This document shows positions 59,885-64,000 of a stretch of DNA of 64,000 nt, one piece after another. The DNA is from M0108 sp963841065 (lineage in GTDB: Bacteria; Pseudomonadota; Gammaproteobacteria; Chromatiales; Chromatiaceae): contig CAWJBI010000035.1 in NCBI GenBank assembly GCA_963841065.1, positions 62,001 through 126,000 on the forward strand, written 5' to 3'. The position numbers and the translations under genes were made by a program. Numbering within the stretch: the first letter of the stretch is position 1; each line of letters starts with the position of its first letter. The notes under the pieces are model-generated. The model was not told where the DNA came from. It searched no databases and was given only the letters and a program-made list of their open reading frames with translations.

Positions 59885-61498
59885 ATGGCCATGCCAAGAA
59901 TCCTCCTGCTGTTGCCGCTGGCGATGGCGCTTAGTCAAGCCTCCGCCGGGGAGTCCACCCCGCCGGTGCCGCTGGCGACGGGGTCCATCCCCGCGGCGGT
60001 GAGCCAACCCCGGGATGCCGGCGCGCTGTATTTGCAAATCTGCGCCGAGTGTCATGGCGCCGACCGCCTGGGCATCACGGGTCCGCCCCTGATCCCCGAG
60101 AATTTTGGTCGCCTCAAGCGCGAGGAGGCCGCCAACCTCATCCTCCAGGGCCGACCGGCCACCCAGATGCCCGCCTTCGCCGATCGGCTCTCCGCGGCCG
60201 AGGCTCAGGCCCTGGTGGACCTGGTCTTCACCCCGCCGGCCGAGACCCCGGAGTGGGGCCTGGAGCGCATCCGCGCCAGCCATCTGGCCTTGGTGGACCC
60301 CGCGAAATTACCGGATCACCCCCTCCATGGGGCCGACCCGCTGAATCTCTTCGTGGTGGTGGAGACGGGCGATCACCATGCCACCATCCTGGATGGCGAC
60401 CGCCTGGAACCCCTCCATCGCTTTGCTACCCGCCGCGCCCTGCATGGCGGGCCCAAGTTCTCCAATGACGGGCGCTTCGTCTATTTCGCCTCCCGTGACG
60501 GCTGGATCAGCAAATTCGATCTGCACAGTTTCCAGACCGTGGCCGAGATCCGTGCCGGCATCAACACCCGCAACCTGGCGGTGTCCGGCGATGGCCGCTA
60601 TGTCGCCGTGGCCAACTACCTGCCCCACAACCTGGTGATCCTGGACGCCCGGGACCTGCTGCCCATCAAGCTGATCCCGGTCCAGGACGAAACGGGCAAG
60701 ACCAGCCGGGTAAGCGCCGTCTATGCCGCGCCCCCCCGGCAGAGCTTCGTCGCCGCCCTCAAGGATATCCCCGAGGTCTGGGAGATCATGGTCGCGGACG
60801 ATCCCCTGCCGGTCTATAACGGCCCCATGCACGATTACCGGATGGGGGAGGGGACCGCCCGGGAGCCAGGCCCCTTCCCGGTGCGCCGGACCAAGCTCGA
60901 TGGCTTTCTGGATGATTTTTTCTTCAATCAGAGCTACCAGATCCTGATCGGCGCGGCTCGGGATGGCAACAAGGGGCAGGCCATCAATCTCGACGTCCGT
61001 CAGCGCATCGCCGAACTGGACCTGGATGGCATGCCGCACCTGAGTTCCGGCATCACCTGGGAGCGCGATGGCCGTACCCTGCTGGCAACACCCCACCTGT
61101 CGAAGGCCGAGGTGACGGTTATTGACCTGGGCACCTGGGAGACGGTGGCGCGCATCCCGACCCTGGGTCCGGGCTTCTTTGCCCGCAGCCACGAAAACAG
61201 CCCCTACGCCTGGGTAGACGTCTTTTCGGGACCCAACAAGGATGCCATGCATGTGATCGACAAGCAGAGCCTGCAAATCGTCGCGACCCTGCGACCGGAG
61301 CCCGGCAAGACGGCGGCCCATGTGGAATTCGACCGCTATGGCAAGTACGCCCTGGTCAGTATCTGGGAGGACGATGGCGCCCTGGTGGTCTATGACGCCC
61401 AGACACTCAAGGAGGTGAAGCGGCTACCCATGCGCAAGCCTTCTGGTAAATACAATGTTTACAACAAGATCACACGATCCGAGGGGACGAGCCACTGA
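59885..61498 (+). CDS. nirN: NirN, dihydro-heme d1 dehydrogenase-type protein
   Basis: A 537-aa paralogue of NirS that completes heme d1 by oxidising dihydro-heme d1. A signal peptide (LLLLPLAMALSQASAGES) is followed by a c-type heme domain (YLQICAECHGADRLGITGPP) and a propeller. The C-terminal KYNVYNKITRSEGTSH is the NirN hallmark and separates it from NirS and NirF. Adjacent to nirS, 135 bp apart with a terminator between. Confidence 0.92.
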   Translation: MAMPRILLLLPLAMALSQASAGESTPPVPLATGSIPAAVSQPRDAGALYLQICAECHGADRLGITGPPLIPENFGRLKREEAANLILQGRPATQMPAFADRLSAAEAQALVDLVFTPPAETPEWGLERIRASHLALVDPAKLPDHPLHGADPLNLFVVVETGDHHATILDGDRLEPLHRFATRRALHGGPKFSNDGRFVYFASRDGWISKFDLHSFQTVAEIRAGINTRNLAVSGDGRYVAVANYLPHNLVILDARDLLPIKLIPVQDETGKTSRVSAVYAAPPRQSFVAALKDIPEVWEIMVADDPLPVYNGPMHDYRMGEGTAREPGPFPVRRTKLDGFLDDFFFNQSYQILIGAARDGNKGQAINLDVRQRIAELDLDGMPHLSSGITWERDGRTLLATPHLSKAEVTVIDLGTWETVARIPTLGPGFFARSHENSPYAWVDVFSGPNKDAMHVIDKQSLQIVATLRPEPGKTAAHVEFDRYGKYALVSIWEDDGALVVYDAQTLKEVKRLPMRKPSGKYNVYNKITRSEGTSH

Positions 61499-61507
61499 AA
61501 ACGAGGT

Positions 61508-61538
61508 GAGGCGCCCCGAAGGGCTACTCAGGCGCCTC
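61508..61538. terminator. hairpin between convergent nirN and small lipoprotein gene
   Basis: GAGGCGCC (61508-61515) and GGCGCCTC (61531-61538) form a perfect 8-bp stem with a 15-base loop. It lies between two converging genes and may serve either strand. No T run follows, so it is only terminator-like. Confidence 0.5.
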
Positions 61539-61544
61539 TCGCCT

Positions 61545-61694
61545 TCACGGCCGCCAGACACGATCCACCGCGCCCGTAACCTTGCCGTAGAGGGTGGGTC
61601 CGGAGGAGGGCGCCTGGGTGTCATTGACGTCAGTCGGGGTCGCGCAGGCGCTAAGCCCGAGGGCGAGGACAAAGAGCAGGAGCAGGCGGTTCAT
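61545..61694 (-). CDS. 49-aa lipoprotein
   Basis: A small gene. MNRLLLLFVLALGLSACATP is a complete lipoprotein signal with lipobox LSAC, leaving a mature part of only about 34 residues (PTDVNDTQAPSSGPTLYGKV, then TGAVDRVWRP). GAGGT lies about eight bases before the ATG at 61694. The mature sequence is too short to assign. Similar tiny lipoproteins are often outer-membrane-associated. Confidence 0.7.
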   Translation of the reverse strand: MNRLLLLFVLALGLSACATPTDVNDTQAPSSGPTLYGKVTGAVDRVWRP

Positions 61695-61800
61695 CGGCAA
61701 GTACCTCGGGGCTAATGGCTATGACGGCACCGACGCGGCGAGGGTCGATCTGTCTAGGGTCGGGATGCCACCGATCCTGGGGGTGATGAGGAGGGATGCT

Positions 61801-61829
61801 GGACCGGGAGTCGGTGCGACTCCCGGTCC
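61801..61829. terminator. strong hairpin downstream of aqpZ
   Basis: GGACCGGGAGTC and GACTCCCGGTCC form a perfect 12-bp stem with a 5-base loop, 29 bp after the expected aqpZ stop (leftward). It lacks a U run on either strand. It is best read as a terminator-like or RNA-stabilising hairpin. Confidence 0.55.
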
Positions 61830-61882
61830 GGGTGAGGGCTGACGCCCAGGTCGCCGATCAGGCCTCCTTGCCACCGACCGCT

Positions 61883-62572
61883 TTATAGGCCAGGGCACCG
61901 ACGATGGCGCCGATGAATGGGTGCGACCCAGAACAGCCAGAGTTGGTTCAGGGCTTGATCATAGCCGCCCATCAGCAGGGCGAGGGCCGGTCCCGTGCTG
62001 CGCGCCGGGTTGACCGAGGTATTGGTCACCGGGATCGAGATGAGATGGATCAGCGTCAGGGCCAGGCCGATGGCCAGGCCGGCATGGGAGCCGATGCCGC
62101 GTTTGTCGGTGCTGCCCATGATGACGAACAGGAAGATAGCGGTCATCACCACCTCGGTCACCAGGCCCGCCATCATCGAGTACTTGCCCGGTGACAGGTC
62201 GCCGAAACCATTGACCGCCAGCCCACTGGCGGACAGTACGAAACCCGCCTGCCCACTGGCGATGTAATACAGCAGGAAGGCCGCCAGGATGGCACCCAGC
62301 ACCTGCGCCACGATGTAAGGCACGAGTTCGCTGGCCGGGAAGCGCCCGCCGACCACCAGGCCGACCGAGATCGCCGGATTCAGATGACAGCCGGAGATGT
62401 GGCCAATGGCATAGGCCATGGTCACGACCGTCAGGCCGAAGGCGAGGGAGACCCCAAGCAGGCCGATACCGACCCCGGGAAAGGCCGCCGCCAGCACGGC
62501 GCTGCCGCAGCCGCCGAGGACGAGCCAGAAGGTGCCGATGAATTCGGCGGCGAGTTTGTTACTGAGGTTCAT
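61883..62572 (-). CDS. aqpZ: aquaporin Z-like water channel, C-terminus frameshifted
   Basis: A 229-aa MIP-family channel. The two NPA motifs (GCHLNPAISVGLVVGGRF near 67, SVNPARSTGPALALL near 188) and the selectivity-filter segments are present, and AGGAG precedes the ATG. The last segment reads LWLFWVAPIHRRHRRCPGL, which is abnormal. In the next frame the family ending GAIVGALAYKAVGGKEA continues to a TGA at 61858. One extra base near 61918 therefore breaks TM6, leaving a channel that is probably misfolded unless the base is a sequencing error. Confidence 0.88.
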   Translation of the reverse strand: MNLSNKLAAEFIGTFWLVLGGCGSAVLAAAFPGVGIGLLGVSLAFGLTVVTMAYAIGHISGCHLNPAISVGLVVGGRFPASELVPYIVAQVLGAILAAFLLYYIASGQAGFVLSASGLAVNGFGDLSPGKYSMMAGLVTEVVMTAIFLFVIMGSTDKRGIGSHAGLAIGLALTLIHLISIPVTNTSVNPARSTGPALALLMGGYDQALNQLWLFWVAPIHRRHRRCPGL

Positions 62573-62790
62573 GGATTGCTCCTAGCGCTTGTTGAAAAAC
62601 CTGAGGTTGATGAAAGGCCTGGTTGGTTGTGCCGAAGCACGGGGGAAATTATATGACATGGATGCGAAAAGCCATTCTGCTGGTCAAGATCCCCATGGGC
62701 TCGAGCCCTGCCTGGCTGCCCGCGGGGCGGATCGGTCCCAGGTGGGGAAGGCATGGGTGGCCGTGACCAGGGATCGAGGCGGCGTCGCGG

Positions 62791-63165
62791 TTATGGGGCC
62801 GGGGTGATGGTCGCCTTTTCCAGCAGCAGCGGGTACTTGTAGCCGGAACCGAAGTCCGTGTCCACCGCCAGGGTGCCGGTGACCGTAACGGTGTCACCCA
62901 TCGCGGCGGTGCCGTCGCTGGTGATCGTCAGGTCGTTGGTGCCTGCCGCGGGGTCGCCGGAGCCGTCCTGCAGGTGGAGGAAGTTCCGGTTCATGATGTT
63001 GTTGTTGACCTTAACCACCTTGCCTTGGAGCTTCACCGGCTTGCCGGCGAGTTCTGCTTTCTCCTTGTAAATGTCGGCGATGCTCTTCTGGACCACCTCA
63101 TCGGCGAAGGCGGGGGCCAGGAGCGCAAGGGAGAAGAGAGCAGCGAGGGTGCGGGTGCGGTTCAT
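62791..63165 (-). CDS. secreted OB-fold protein
   Basis: A 124-aa protein: signal peptide MNRTRTLAALFSLALLAPAF, then a beta-rich domain with KPVKLQGKVVKVNNNIMNRN, FLHLQDGSGDPAAGTNDLTI and DTVTVTGTLAVDTDFGSGYK. G-K-V-x-K-V-N ... N-F-x-H-L-Q-D-G-S-G is typical of periplasmic OB-fold proteins of the NrfJ-like kind found near cytochrome genes. The ligand is unknown. Stands alone. Confidence 0.7.
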   Translation of the reverse strand: MNRTRTLAALFSLALLAPAFADEVVQKSIADIYKEKAELAGKPVKLQGKVVKVNNNIMNRNFLHLQDGSGDPAAGTNDLTITSDGTAAMGDTVTVTGTLAVDTDFGSGYKYPLLLEKATITPAP

Positions 63166-63264
63166 GGTGTCTTTAGTCCTGTTAAGGGAGCTGGTGGATG
63201 GTGTTGGAGGCTCGGGGTGCCGGTCAAATCCGGCAATACCCCGCGCCCTGGCTAAGGTACTGGA

Positions 63265-64000
63265 TTAGAGGTTCTTGGCGGAAAAGGTGTCGCAGGCGTT
63301 GACGTCGCCCTTCTCCAGGCCGCGGCGGAACCAGGCGACGCGCTGGGCGGAACTGCCATGGGTAAAGCTGTCCGGGGTCACATAGCCCCGCGTCTGCTTT
63401 TGCAGGCGGTCGTCGCCGATGGCGGAGGCGGCCTTGAGGGCCTCCTCGGCGTCGCCAGCCTCCAGGATGCCCCGGGCCTGGTCGGCGCGGTTGGCCCAGA
63501 CCCCGGCGAAGCAGTCGGCCTGGAGTTCCAGGCGCACCGAGAGTTGGTTCGCCGCGGCCTTACCGCGGCCCTGCTTGGCCTCCTCGACCTGATCGGTGAT
63601 GCCGAGCAGCTTTTGGACATGGTGGCCGATCTCGTGGGCGATGACATAGGCCTGAGCGAAGTCCCCCGGGGCGCCGAACCTGCTGCGCAGGTCGTCATAA
63701 AAGGACAGGTCGATATAGACCTTGTGGTCTCCGGGGCAGTAGAAGGGTCCCATGGCAGCCTCGGCGAAGCCGCAGGCGGAGCGCACATTGCCCGAGAAGA
63801 GGACCAGCTTGGGCTCCTGGTAACGCTGTTGTCCTTGGCGGAAGATCTCGCCCCAGGTGTCCTCGGTGTCCGCCAGGACGACGGAGATGAATTCCTTGAG
63901 TTCATCGGGCTTGGCCCCAGCCCCCGGGGCTTGCAGGCCGCCGGCGTGAGGCGGTGGCTTTGGCGGACTCGGCAACTGCAACTGTCCGCCGCCGGTGTCG
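63265..64000 (-). CDS. YpfJ-type neutral zinc metallopeptidase, 3' part (5' end outside window)
   Basis: The reading frame is open to the window edge. The visible 240 or so residues contain RSACGFAEAAMGPFYCPGDH, then YVIAHEIGHHVQKLLG, whose HExxH-type site is complete, and ELQADCFAGVWANRADQARG with the third ligand. These match the YpfJ/KPN_02809 neutral zinc metallopeptidase family, normally with one N-terminal membrane anchor that is not in this window. Substrate unknown. Confidence 0.88.
   Translation of the reverse strand, partial: DTGGGQLQLPSPPKPPPHAGGLQAPGAGAKPDELKEFISVVLADTEDTWGEIFRQGQQRYQEPKLVLFSGNVRSACGFAEAAMGPFYCPGDHKVYIDLSFYDDLRSRFGAPGDFAQAYVIAHEIGHHVQKLLGITDQVEEAKQGRGKAAANQLSVRLELQADCFAGVWANRADQARGILEAGDAEEALKAASAIGDDRLQKQTRGYVTPDSFTHGSSAQRVAWFRRGLEKGDVNACDTFSAKNL

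Noticed and set aside
1..64000. CRISPR arrays, tRNA and rRNA genes
   Set aside because: No regularly spaced direct repeats and no cloverleaf-like or rRNA-like segment was noticed on reading both strands. A tRNA and CRISPR scan would be needed to exclude these fully.

Overview
The window reads as chromosome of a GC-rich gammaproteobacterium, most likely a purple sulfur bacterium (Chromatiaceae or a close relative). The main evidence is a Gly/Tyr-rich secreted protein of the sulfur-globule type at 51941, the gammaproteobacterial fatty-acid cluster order (yceD-rpmF-plsX-fabH-fabD-fabG-acpP-fabF-mltG-tmk-holB-pilZ-tatD, 13.8-24.1 kb), and a cytochrome cd1 nitrite reductase locus (nirS, nirN, norE/norF-like genes, 55.9-61.5 kb). 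No rRNA, tRNA or CRISPR array was seen.

Layout. 0-3.2 kb: an Mla/Mce-type lipid ABC transporter operon (permease end, ATPase, MCE protein, lipoprotein) whose ATPase lacks two catalytic residues. 3.2-13.7 kb: an accessory block with a giant DUF4062-STAND NTPase-WD40 protein, divergent to a SLOG plus four-TM protein and a patatin phospholipase. A phospholipase-D-like lipoprotein and a second, TRPM-type SLOG protein follow. I read the first three as a candidate undescribed conflict/defence system. 13.8-24.1 kb: the lipid, cell-wall and DNA housekeeping operon. 24.1-27.8 kb: a patchwork of decayed transposases (ISAzo13-like, IS481-like), a 152-bp MITE, an rfbF fragment, a phosphodiesterase-like gene and a rare bacterial Kunitz/BPTI lipoprotein. 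27.8-38.7 kb: zinc-ribbon protein, BaeSR-like two-component system, mobA, PDZ protein, a tartronate-semialdehyde-reductase-like gene, ycgL, a Na,K-ATPase-like P-type pump, an unknown membrane protein and a TrpB2-type enzyme.

38.9-46.3 kb: a storage-polymer group, with a PPK2 polyphosphate kinase followed by glycogen genes (glgX, DUF4912 protein, GH57 branching-type enzyme, glgA). murI and convergent ppsR follow. 48.4-51.8 kb: a second mobile patch, with a decayed tyrosine recombinase plus IS91-family transposase, then two integron-type attC sites bounding a one-gene cassette and a second broken cassette gene cut by an IS30 relic, with no integron integrase. 51.9-64 kb: the sulfur globule protein, a ClC antiporter fused to a SPOR domain, a PEBP protein, a toxin-antitoxin pair with a frameshifted toxin, the denitrification block with an NnrR/FNR-type box, a tiny lipoprotein, an aquaporin with a frameshifted end, an OB-fold periplasmic protein and the 3' part of a YpfJ-type metalloprotease gene.

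Three otherwise normal genes (yceD, the RelE-like toxin, aqpZ) each carry an apparent single-base frameshift, two of them in short homopolymers, so assembly error must be weighed against real inactivation. All family assignments come from reading motifs in the translations. No database search was run.
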